This document shows, in pieces, positions 28,331-36,800 of a stretch of DNA of 39,709 bases. Position numbers and translations under genes: made by a program. The stretch is from Pseudomonadota bacterium (GTDB taxonomy: Bacteria; Myxococcota_A; Polyangia; Polyangiales; Polyangiaceae), in contig JAEZYZ010000284.1 of the NCBI GenBank assembly GCA_023418705.1, positions 1-39,709 of the forward strand, in the 5' to 3' direction. Below the pieces are notes generated by a model that saw only the letters and a list, made by a program, of their open reading frames with translations, made no database searches and had not been told where the DNA came from. Position 1 is the stretch's first letter. The number at the start of each line of letters is the position of its first letter.

Positions 28331-28906
28331 ATGCAGAGGCAACGATTCACGTCGATCGCGCTTGGTTTGGTGCTCGTCGGAGCGCTGGGAAGCGTGGCGC
28401 TAAAGACCCGCGCACCTACGACCACCCCTACCGCCGAGCAGCCCATCGCAGCCCCAAGCCCCCCGGCGCAACCGCCGGCGGCCGCGCTGGATCCGGAGAC
28501 GCCGAGCGCCGCGGCCGAAGAAGCTCCAGAGCCACGGGTGACAGCGGGCTTCGACACGATGCCCGACGGTACCCCGGTCCCCCAGCTGCCGGATTCTGCG
28601 CCGAAATCCGTCCGGTTTGGCGTGATCCTCTTCACGTACGAAGGAGCGCAGTTTGCTCCCAAAGACGCCCGAAGCAAAGCCGAAGCCTTTGAACGGGCCC
28701 AGCGCGCCGTCGCCGCAGCCGTCGAGGACTTTTCGGAGGCGGTCAAAGACGGGGACAGCGGCTCAACGGCCGATGCCGGCACGATCCCGCGCGGAGTGCT
28801 CGAGCCGTACGCCGAATACGCCCTGTTCACCCTCGCCAAGGGGGCCGTCCACCCACAGCCGCTCGACACGCCACGTGGCTACTGGGTAGTTCGACGTGTG
28901 CAATGA
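28331..28906 (+). CDS. Membrane-anchored degenerate parvulin (PpiC)-like protein
   Basis: 191 aa. An N-terminal signal anchor (about 7-24, TSIALGLVLVGALGSVAL) is followed by a Pro/Ala/Thr-rich linker (25-90), then a domain (about 93-191) that follows the parvulin pattern: VRFGVILFTYEGA, RSKAEAFERA, EDFSEAVKD, GTIPRGVLEPYAEYALFTLAKGAV, TPRGYWVVRR. Both histidines normally found in the PpiC active site (HILV near the start, GYHIIKR at the end) are replaced, by Gly and by Trp, so peptidyl-prolyl isomerase activity is doubtful and a peptide-binding role is more likely (inference). ATG 28331 has the signal anchor directly after it; an in-frame GTG at 28298 is possible. It diverges from the zinc-ribbon/TPR gene. 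Confidence 0.75.
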   Translation: MQRQRFTSIALGLVLVGALGSVALKTRAPTTTPTAEQPIAAPSPPAQPPAAALDPETPSAAAEEAPEPRVTAGFDTMPDGTPVPQLPDSAPKSVRFGVILFTYEGAQFAPKDARSKAEAFERAQRAVAAAVEDFSEAVKDGDSGSTADAGTIPRGVLEPYAEYALFTLAKGAVHPQPLDTPRGYWVVRRVQ

Positions 28907-28989
28907 GCCGGCGCGCGCGGCTCTCGCCGTCCGCCGCCGGGGCCACCTGCTCGCACGCGGCGCCACGCTGAACGCGGGTCGCCGCGATC

Positions 28990-29007
28990 CCTCACCCGGG
29001 GGTGAGG
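28990..29007. other. Hairpin after the parvulin-like gene
   Basis: CCTCACC (28990-28996) pairs with GGTGAGG (29001-29007) around CGGG, 84 bp after the stop of the parvulin-like gene. There is no T-tract, so it could be a factor-dependent end signal or an operator for the next gene. The rest of 28907-29135 shows no clear promoter. Confidence 0.35.
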
Positions 29008-29135
29008 AGCGGCGAGGTTGTCGCACTCGAGGTGGGCCTGCGCGGGGCGCTCCCGCTCGAACGATTTTAAGGGCTCACTGACGCCGAACTGCGGTGTAAA
29101 GTGCGCAATCCGAAAGTCTTTTCGCGATTGAAACG

Positions 29136-32100
29136 ATGCCGCACGACGACCCCATCGAAGTCGCCGAGAGCGCCGAGCAGGGTCGGGTCCCGCTCGACCG
29201 GCTGATCACGGAGAGCGACTCCGCCCAAACCTCCTCGCTCCGCGCGCTGTGGATGTACGAGCGCGGCGTCGCGACCGAGGCCGACGACGACGACGCCGCC
29301 GCGGCGGCCAGCTACCTGAACGCGATCAACAGCGAGCCGGAGTTCGGCGAGCCGCTCGAGCACCTCATCGCCATCACCGAGCAGCGCCAGTCGCACAAAA
29401 ACCTCGCCCGCTTGCTCGAGCGCCTGGTCGAGATCGCTCGGGAGCCGGAGCCGCTTTGCCGCGCGCTCACCTTGCAGGCCCTGCATTTGTCCGATCACGA
29501 GGCGGCCCACTCAGCGGCGCTCGAGGCGCTGCGCAATGCGGTCGCGGCGAGCCCCGACGACGGCGCCGCGCTGCTGGCGCTCGAGATCGTCGCCGCCCGC
29601 GCCGGCGACGCGCAAGCCCGCCGCGGCGCGCTCGAAGCCCGGGCGGCCAGCTGCGACGATGCCTATTGGCGTTCGCTCCTGCTCATCGATCTGGCTCGGC
29701 TCGAAGCCGAGGCCGGGGATCCGGAGCAGGCGCTTCGTTCCCTGGACCGCGCGGTACAACCCGGGAGCCGCGCCACGTTCACCGCGCTGCAAGCGATGGA
29801 GACCATCGCGCTGGCCGCGCGGGACCGCACGCGCCGAGCGGAGGCGCTGAGATCTCAAGCCGCGCTGATCGCGCGCGCGATCGCCGATCCAGAGGGCGGC
29901 GACGCGCTGGGCGTGCCCGCCTCGGTGCGTACGCAGGCTCACCTGGCCGATGCCCTGCTCCGGGGAGCCGATCTGTTCACGCGCACGGGAAACCCGCAGG
30001 CGGCGGCCGCGATGCTGGATGAAGCGCTCGGCCGTGGCAGCGACACGGTGGAGCTGTTGCGCGCCCGGGGCCGGCTTGCCGACGCGCTGGGTGAAGCCGA
30101 CACGGCAGCGGACGTCGCTCGGCGGCAGCTCGCCGCTGGCGTCAGCGGTCCCCCCGCCGCGTCGCTGTGGCTACGAGCCGCGGAGGCCGCGGCGGCCAGC
30201 GAAGACGGCGACCGCGCGCTCGAAGCGGTCGAAGCGGCGCTCCGCGAGGATCCCGGCTCACTGGCGGCGCGCGCGCTCTACATCGATCTGCTGAGCGGGA
30301 GCCAAGAGGCCTCCAAGCTCGCCAACGCGCTGGAAGCCTGCGCCGAGCACATGGAAACCGACGCGGCCAAGGCCCGTGTGTTCGTCGCCAGCGCGGACGC
30401 TTGGGCACGCCTCGCGCGGGAGACCGGCGGCGCCAAGGCCGCCTTGTCCCAGGCCTCCATGTTCGGGCTGAGCCCCGGCGTGACGGCGCGGCTGGCGCGG
30501 ATGCTCTCGATCTTCGCCGAAGACCAGCTCTGGTACGAAGAGGCGACGCGGCGGCTGTTGGCTTCCGGATCCAGCGGATCGGAACAGGCGAGCCTCTGGT
30601 TCGAGATCGTGCGCGCCCGGCTCCTGCGCTCGGAAATGGATCTCGTCCATCAAGGACTCGATGGGATGCGCCGCGTGCCGCAAGGCAGCTGGCTCGCCGC
30701 GGCGCTGCAGGCGGGCGCGTTGCCCTTCGCGAAAAGCGACGCCGGCGCGGCCGGCGGACGCGCGAGCTTGCTCGAGCTCTCCGCGGCCGAGACGGACGCC
30801 GGACGCGCCCGGGCGCTGCAGCTCTTGGCCGCCGCGCGCGCCATCGTCGACGGCGAGATCGACGGCGCGATCGGCGTGCTGCAGGATCTGCACGGCGCCG
30901 ACGCCGCCGACGTCGTGAGCGCGACCGCGCTCGCCGTCTTGCTCTCCGAGCGCGGCCGAGCCCGGGAGGCGGCCGACGTGCTGGGCGCTTGCGCCGCCAC
31001 CTGCGACGACCCGGAGCTGTGCGGCGCGCTGCAGCTGCAAGCCGGGATCCGGTATTGGCGAAGCGGCGACCGCGCTCGGGCGATCGATGCCTTCACCACG
31101 GCCAGCGTCCACACGCCCGAGTCGGCCAACGCCATCGCGTGCTGGGCGCTGCGCGCCGCCGAACCCGACGATCCGGCGGCGCGCCGCCAAGCGCTCGACG
31201 CGGCGGGTGAGGGTGCGGAGCCAGCGGCGCTGGCGCTCGAGCGCTTCGCGCTGGAGCTCGGCCCGGGCGGAGATCTCGGGGCGGCGCGGGCAGCGCTCGA
31301 TTCGGTGAGTCCCCTCGCCCACCCGGACCTGGCGGCCGCCGCGAGCCTCGCCCGGGCTGTCTTCGAGCAAGACGCGGTCATCCGTTCGACGGCGTTGACG
31401 ACGCTCTCGGAGTACGGAGGCGAAGCCAGCCGCATCGCCAACGTCGGCCTCCACCAAGTCGAGCTCGACCAGCTGGCGCTCGGCCTGAGCGACCCCGAGC
31501 GGGTCGCCGAGGCCGCACGGCGGCGCGCCTCGTCGGATGGTTCGAGCGCCAGCGCGATCGAGTGGCTCGCCGCCAGCCACCATGCCGGCGACGGCGCTCA
31601 GGAAATCGCCGCCTACCAGGCGCTGTCGGACCGCATCCCCGAAGCAGCGCGCCCGAGCATCGACGCGAGCGCCGCCTTGCTCACCCACTTGAACGGCGAC
31701 CGGCCAGGTCCGGTCGCGCCCGGCTCGATCGAGGGCGCGCTGATGAACCTCGAGCTGGCCGCGCCCGGCGGCCCACCGGAGCGACGCGCCCACGCGCTCG
31801 CGGGCAGCGGCCGCGCGCTCGGCGACGAAGCCGATCCGCTCGGCAAGACGCTGGCCGGGTACAATCATCTCGCCGCCGGGCAGCTCGATCAGGCGCTCGC
31901 CGCGTTTCGCGCGTCGGTCGAGGCGTACCCGCTCGAGGTGATCGGCTGGGAAGGGCTACGGGCGGCGGCGGAAGCCGCCGGTGACTTGCAGACGACCGCC
32001 GAAGCCTGCGCGGCCCTCGGGGACGCGTTGAACGACGACGCGCGGGCGGCCGAACAGTGGGAACGCGCAGCGTTCATCCTGCTCGATCGCCTGGCGGATC

Positions 32101-33863
32101 CGGTCCGCGGCGAGTTCGCGCTCGCGCGCGCGGTGGCCCGCGACATCCGCCGCCCTCAAGCCTACGATCGGCTGTTTCGGCTGGTCCGCGCCCGGCGAGA
32201 CGGTCCGCGTTTGCTGGAGCTCATCCGAGCCCGCCTCGAGGTCGCCGAGGAGCCGGCCGAGATCGTCAAGCTGTTTTGGGAACGGGCGCGGGTGCTGCGC
32301 GAGTCGGGCGATCGAGAAGGGGCGCTCGCTGCGCTCGAGAACGTGACCCTGCTCGAGCCGGATCATGTCGGCGCCCTGGCGCTCTCGGGGGAGATCTACA
32401 TCACGTCCGGCCAGTTCGAGGAAGCCGCCAGCCGGCTCTCGCGGCTCGCGATGCTCGAGGAAGCCCCGACCAAGCAGCGGCTGATGAGCGGCGTCGCGGC
32501 CGTGGACTTGTACGAAAACAAGCTCGGGGACGTCCGCTCGGCGCTGCGCGTGTTGTCCGAGCTGCATGAGTCCGGGCTCAGCACGCTGCCCGTCCGTGAA
32601 CGGCTCGCGCGGGCCGCCGCCAAGGCGGGGGACTACCCGCGCGCCTGCGCCGTGCTCGAGCTCTTGATGCGGGAGCGGCCGAGCCGCGAAGGTCGGCTCG
32701 ACGCCGCGCGGCTGGCCATGGTGATCCACCGCGACCGCCTCGGCCAGCCGGCGGCCGCAGCCGCGGCGACCGAAGCCTTGCTCGCCGAAGCTCCCGCGGA
32801 CCCGGAGGCGCTCGATCTGGTGCTCTCGCGGGTCTTCCCGGACGCGCTCACCACGCGGCTGCTCGAGCAGGGCAAGAGCGCGCTGGTCGCGACCCTCGAG
32901 CGCGATCCGCTGGACGCCGAACGGGTCGAACGCCTGGCGCGCATCGCGAGCAGGCTCCAAGCTCCCCGGCTTCGACAGGCCACCCTCGGCACGCTGGTCG
33001 CTCTCGGGCATGGCACGCCTCAAATCGAGCAGGAGCTTTCGGTGCTGGACGAACGCGTGTCGCGGCTTCCGCGCATGGCCATCGACGAGGCCACGCTCCC
33101 CGACCTGTGCGATCCGGAGGATGCCGGCCCCGTCGCGGACCTGATGCGAGCGCTGGCTCCGACCATCGCGGCGGCGCTTGGCCCCGATCTATCGGCGCTC
33201 GGGGTCGGAAAGAGGGACCGGATCGACGCGCGCTCGGGGTTGCCGCTGCGCAACGAGGTGGCGGCCTGGGCGGGGGCGCTCGGGATCGGCGCGTTCGAGC
33301 TGTACGTCGGCGGCCGCAATCCCCACGGCGTGTTCGCCATCGCGACCGAGCCGGTGTCGGTCGTCATCGGTTCGGCGGTCACGGCCCCCCTCTCGCCCGC
33401 CGCCCGACAGGCCGTCGCCCGGGAGCTGTTCGCGATCCGCCGCGGCAGCACGATCGTTCGTCACCGCAGCCCCGATGAGGTCGCGGCGCTCGTGGTCGCG
33501 GCGTGCCAGCTCGGAGGCCACCCGCTGACGGCGCCCGCCTACGCGATGCTGGCGGAGTTTCAACGCCTGCTCGGCAAAGCGATGAGCCGCCGGGTCCGCA
33601 AGCAGCTGCCCGATCTTTCCGCGCGCGTCCAGCGCTCGGGGCAAGGCGGCGCCGAGTGGGCTCGCGCGGCGGTCGCCAGCCTGGATCGCATGGCCGCCAT
33701 CGCCGCCGGAGACGTCTCCTACGTGCTCTGCGAGACCGCGGAGCAGCGTGGGCAGCTCGGCGCCTCGCGCGCGGCGCAGGAGCGCGCCAGACGGCTTTTG
33801 TCCTTCGTGCTCTCGCCGAGCTACCTGGCGCTGCGCGACGCGCTCGGCATGGGGGTGAGATGA
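29136..33863 (+). CDS. Giant TPR-repeat protein 1
   Basis: 1575 aa; no signal peptide or membrane helix seen, so probably cytoplasmic. Almost the whole chain is helical, Ala/Leu/Glu-rich TPR-like repeats (for example AAAASYLNAINSEPEFGEPLEHL and GEFALARAVARDIRRPQAYDRLFRLV). The N-terminus is acidic (EADDDDAAAAA). The last 210 residues differ: a globular alpha/beta segment (about 1367-1460) with WAGALGIGAFELYVGG, then SVVIGSAV and ARELFAIRRGS. The same order and spacing recur at the C-terminus of the next protein, so the two are paralogues or partners. No catalytic motif is recognised; a scaffold role is inferred from the repeats. ATG 29136 has only a weak ribosome site. Its stop overlaps the next start by 4 bp (ATGA at 33860-33863), so the two giants are cotranslated. 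Confidence 0.88.
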   Translation: MPHDDPIEVAESAEQGRVPLDRLITESDSAQTSSLRALWMYERGVATEADDDDAAAAASYLNAINSEPEFGEPLEHLIAITEQRQSHKNLARLLERLVEIAREPEPLCRALTLQALHLSDHEAAHSAALEALRNAVAASPDDGAALLALEIVAARAGDAQARRGALEARAASCDDAYWRSLLLIDLARLEAEAGDPEQALRSLDRAVQPGSRATFTALQAMETIALAARDRTRRAEALRSQAALIARAIADPEGGDALGVPASVRTQAHLADALLRGADLFTRTGNPQAAAAMLDEALGRGSDTVELLRARGRLADALGEADTAADVARRQLAAGVSGPPAASLWLRAAEAAAASEDGDRALEAVEAALREDPGSLAARALYIDLLSGSQEASKLANALEACAEHMETDAAKARVFVASADAWARLARETGGAKAALSQASMFGLSPGVTARLARMLSIFAEDQLWYEEATRRLLASGSSGSEQASLWFEIVRARLLRSEMDLVHQGLDGMRRVPQGSWLAAALQAGALPFAKSDAGAAGGRASLLELSAAETDAGRARALQLLAAARAIVDGEIDGAIGVLQDLHGADAADVVSATALAVLLSERGRAREAADVLGACAATCDDPELCGALQLQAGIRYWRSGDRARAIDAFTTASVHTPESANAIACWALRAAEPDDPAARRQALDAAGEGAEPAALALERFALELGPGGDLGAARAALDSVSPLAHPDLAAAASLARAVFEQDAVIRSTALTTLSEYGGEASRIANVGLHQVELDQLALGLSDPERVAEAARRRASSDGSSASAIEWLAASHHAGDGAQEIAAYQALSDRIPEAARPSIDASAALLTHLNGDRPGPVAPGSIEGALMNLELAAPGGPPERRAHALAGSGRALGDEADPLGKTLAGYNHLAAGQLDQALAAFRASVEAYPLEVIGWEGLRAAAEAAGDLQTTAEACAALGDALNDDARAAEQWERAAFILLDRLADPVRGEFALARAVARDIRRPQAYDRLFRLVRARRDGPRLLELIRARLEVAEEPAEIVKLFWERARVLRESGDREGALAALENVTLLEPDHVGALALSGEIYITSGQFEEAASRLSRLAMLEEAPTKQRLMSGVAAVDLYENKLGDVRSALRVLSELHESGLSTLPVRERLARAAAKAGDYPRACAVLELLMRERPSREGRLDAARLAMVIHRDRLGQPAAAAAATEALLAEAPADPEALDLVLSRVFPDALTTRLLEQGKSALVATLERDPLDAERVERLARIASRLQAPRLRQATLGTLVALGHGTPQIEQELSVLDERVSRLPRMAIDEATLPDLCDPEDAGPVADLMRALAPTIAAALGPDLSALGVGKRDRIDARSGLPLRNEVAAWAGALGIGAFELYVGGRNPHGVFAIATEPVSVVIGSAVTAPLSPAARQAVARELFAIRRGSTIVRHRSPDEVAALVVAACQLGGHPLTAPAYAMLAEFQRLLGKAMSRRVRKQLPDLSARVQRSGQGGAEWARAAVASLDRMAAIAAGDVSYVLCETAEQRGQLGASRAAQERARRLLSFVLSPSYLALRDALGMGVR

Positions 33864-36800
33864 GCGAGCGAAAGAAACCTCCCCTCCCGAAGCGCCCGAG
33901 CATCGATCGGGCGGTGCCCGGTGCTGGCCGTAGCGGTCGGCCGAGCAGCATCGGACCGGAGCTGGGGACCTTGGATGATTTCGAGCCGGAGGAGCTGTTC
34001 GACTCGATCCTGAACGAGGAGACGTCCGGCGCCGGAGGCGGCGCTGAACGCGGCGAGGGCGCCGCCGAGCCCGAGACCGCGCGTCCGCCGAAGCCTGCCG
34101 GCGCGGCGCCGACCGGACCCAAGCTGCACGAGCCCGAGCAGCGCTCCTACCCCGCGGAGGAGGAGACGCTGGTCGGCGGCCGCGGGCCGGCCAGCACGGA
34201 CGCGACCGAGCTGTTGCCCTTGATGGGTTCGTCGTGGGACGACGATCTGCCGGGGAGCTCCGACGCGGTGGACCAGCTGCTGCACAGCACGGCCCCCTCC
34301 GAAACACCCCCGGCCAAACCGATCGCGCCACCCCCGCCGCGGGCGGCCAAGCCACCGGTGCCCCGCCCTGCAGGATCGCGCGCCCCGGTGACGGTGCCCC
34401 GCCCCGCATCGCTGCCCTCGCGCACGCGCCCTGCCCCGACGGGCACCGCTCTGCCGCCGCCCGTCAATCCCGCAGGCCCGCCCCCGCGGCAGCCCTTCCC
34501 CCTCGCCGGAACCCCGGCGCCGGGCGGCACTCGCTACGACGAGGACGACGAGACCATCCGGTACACGGACCGCCCGAGCGCCCCCGATCCCGCGACGACG
34601 CCCCCGCAGGACGAGGCGGACGCCGAACCCACGGCGTTCCTCGAACGGCTCGACTCGGACATCGCGGAGCTGCTGCCGCCGCCCGAGGAGGCAGCGGAAC
34701 GGGCCCCGCCGGACGACGCACCGCGACCGGCGGACTACATCCCGGAGTTCGACGCGCCGACCGGCTTTGTCGCCCGCCCGTCCCTGCTGGAGCCCGAGCG
34801 CTTGGCTATGGACCCGCCAGAGTCGGCGAGCGTGCCCTCGGCGAGCATGCCTTCGGCGCGCGCGTCCGAGCCTCCCCAACGCCTCGCCGAGCTCCTCGAG
34901 CCGGGCGCCGAGCTGCCACCTGCCGACCCGGGCGCCCCGCCGGCCGCGGCTCGTTTGTCGGAAGCGGGCGTCTTGAACGACTGGATCGCCCGCGCGGAGT
35001 GGATGGAGAGCGAGGCCCGCACCAGCACCGATCCTCAAGCCAAGGCTCGGGCGCTGCTCGTCGCGAGCGAGCTGTGGGCGCTCTCCGGGCACTTGCAACG
35101 CGCGCGGGACGTCGCCCGTGTGGCGGCGGCGGTGGCGCCGGGGATGCCTTTGGCCCAGCGCCAGGCGCGCTGGCTCGCGGCGGCCGACGAAGACTGGAAG
35201 CCCGTGGCGCAAGCGCTCGAATCCGAGATCCGCGCGTCGGCGACGCCGGCGGCCCGCGCCCACGCCAGCTTTTTGAGCGCCGAGATCCATCGACGCAAGC
35301 TCGACGATCCGGAGGGAGCGAAGAAGAAGGCAGCGCAGCTGTTGCGAAATGCTCCCGAGGATGCGCGCGGCCACCTGCTGCAGCTCTTGGAAGCCCTCGG
35401 CTCAGGTCAGCCTCCAGAGCGTTTCCGCGCGCCGGAAGCGCCGGAGCTCACGTGGCTCGCGCAGGCACTCGAGCAGATCGTCGCGCTGCGCGGCGGCTTG
35501 TCCGCGCGCGCGCCCGCCAGCGATCGTGCGCTCGACTTGGTGAAGGCTCGGGCCGCTGCGGGCGAGCGGCAGCGCGGGGACTGCGCCCAAGCGCTGCTCG
35601 ACCTCGCGCGCGTTCCCGAGCTCGAGCGCGCAGCGCTCTGGCTCGCCGCCGCCCTGGATGCTCCGAGCGGGGACACCCGCGACCGGGCCATCGAGGCCCT
35701 CCGGCGGCTGGTCGTGCTCGAGCCGGGACCGGCGGTGCGCCGCGCGCTGGCGGCCCGCGCTTTGGAGCAGAAGGACCGAGGCGCTCTCGACGCCGCGCTC
35801 GCTCGCGTGCCAGTCCGGCAGGACGCGGACGACGATTTCGACGATCTCATCAGCGAGCCGTCCGTCGACGCCTTCTCCGCGGCCGATCGGCTCGCCATCG
35901 CCGCGCTCGGCGGGGCGGACGCCGACGCGATCGAGCCGCTCGTCCAGACCCTGGCGCCCGATCGGCGCGTCCGTCCGCTGGCGATCGCCGCGGCCGCCGC
36001 CTTGAACAGCCGGCTGTCGCTCGACCTTCTACCGGGCGACGAAGAGGCCCAGGCCCGCGCACGCCTGGGTCGGGCGCTGGTCGAGCCTCAGGCGGATCTG
36101 GAGGCCGCCGTTCAGCAGTTCGCCAGCCGCTTGCCCGACCACCCGCTCAGCGCCGTGCTCGAGCTCGAGCTCGGGCTGCGCAACCGGGACGCCGCGCGGG
36201 TGACGCGCGCCTTTGGCGACGGCGAGGACGTGCTGCAGCACCTGGCCGCCGCCTTGGTCTTCGAGGTCGCGGGAGACGCCGGCGCCGCAGAGGAACACTA
36301 CCGGATGGCGCTGGCCATCGATCCGACCTGCGAGGCCGCCGCGCGAGCGACGCTCGCGAACGCCGACCCGAACCGCGCCGCGGAGCTGCTCTCCAAGGTG
36401 GCCGAGCACGTGAGCCCCGAGCAGGCCTCGCTGCTGCTCATCGAAGCGGCCTTGCGGGTTGGCCCCGACGACTGGGAGGCCTTGCACGGCTGGCTCGAAC
36501 GCGCCGCGGAGCTCGATCCCGATCTCTTGCTCGCCCAGCGCTTGGGCGAGCACTTTGCGCGCGAGCGAGCCGATGCGGGCAAGCTGCTCGAGTGGCTGCG
36601 GGCTCGTCGAGAAAACGCGCTCGCCCCGTACGAACGCGCGCTCGACCTGGTCCGGGAATCGCTGCTCTTGGTCGAGGAGGATCCGACGCTCTCGAGCTCG
36701 CTCTTGGAGAACGCGCTGCAGATCCGCCCCGTGGACGTCGGTGTGCGGGAGCTGCGCGATCGGATGTCGGGTGCACCGCCCGCCGAGCGAGCCGCGGGCT

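Noticed and set aside
28990..29007. Intrinsic terminator after the parvulin-like gene
   Set aside because: The hairpin is real on paper but lacks a T-tract, so it was recorded only as a hairpin.
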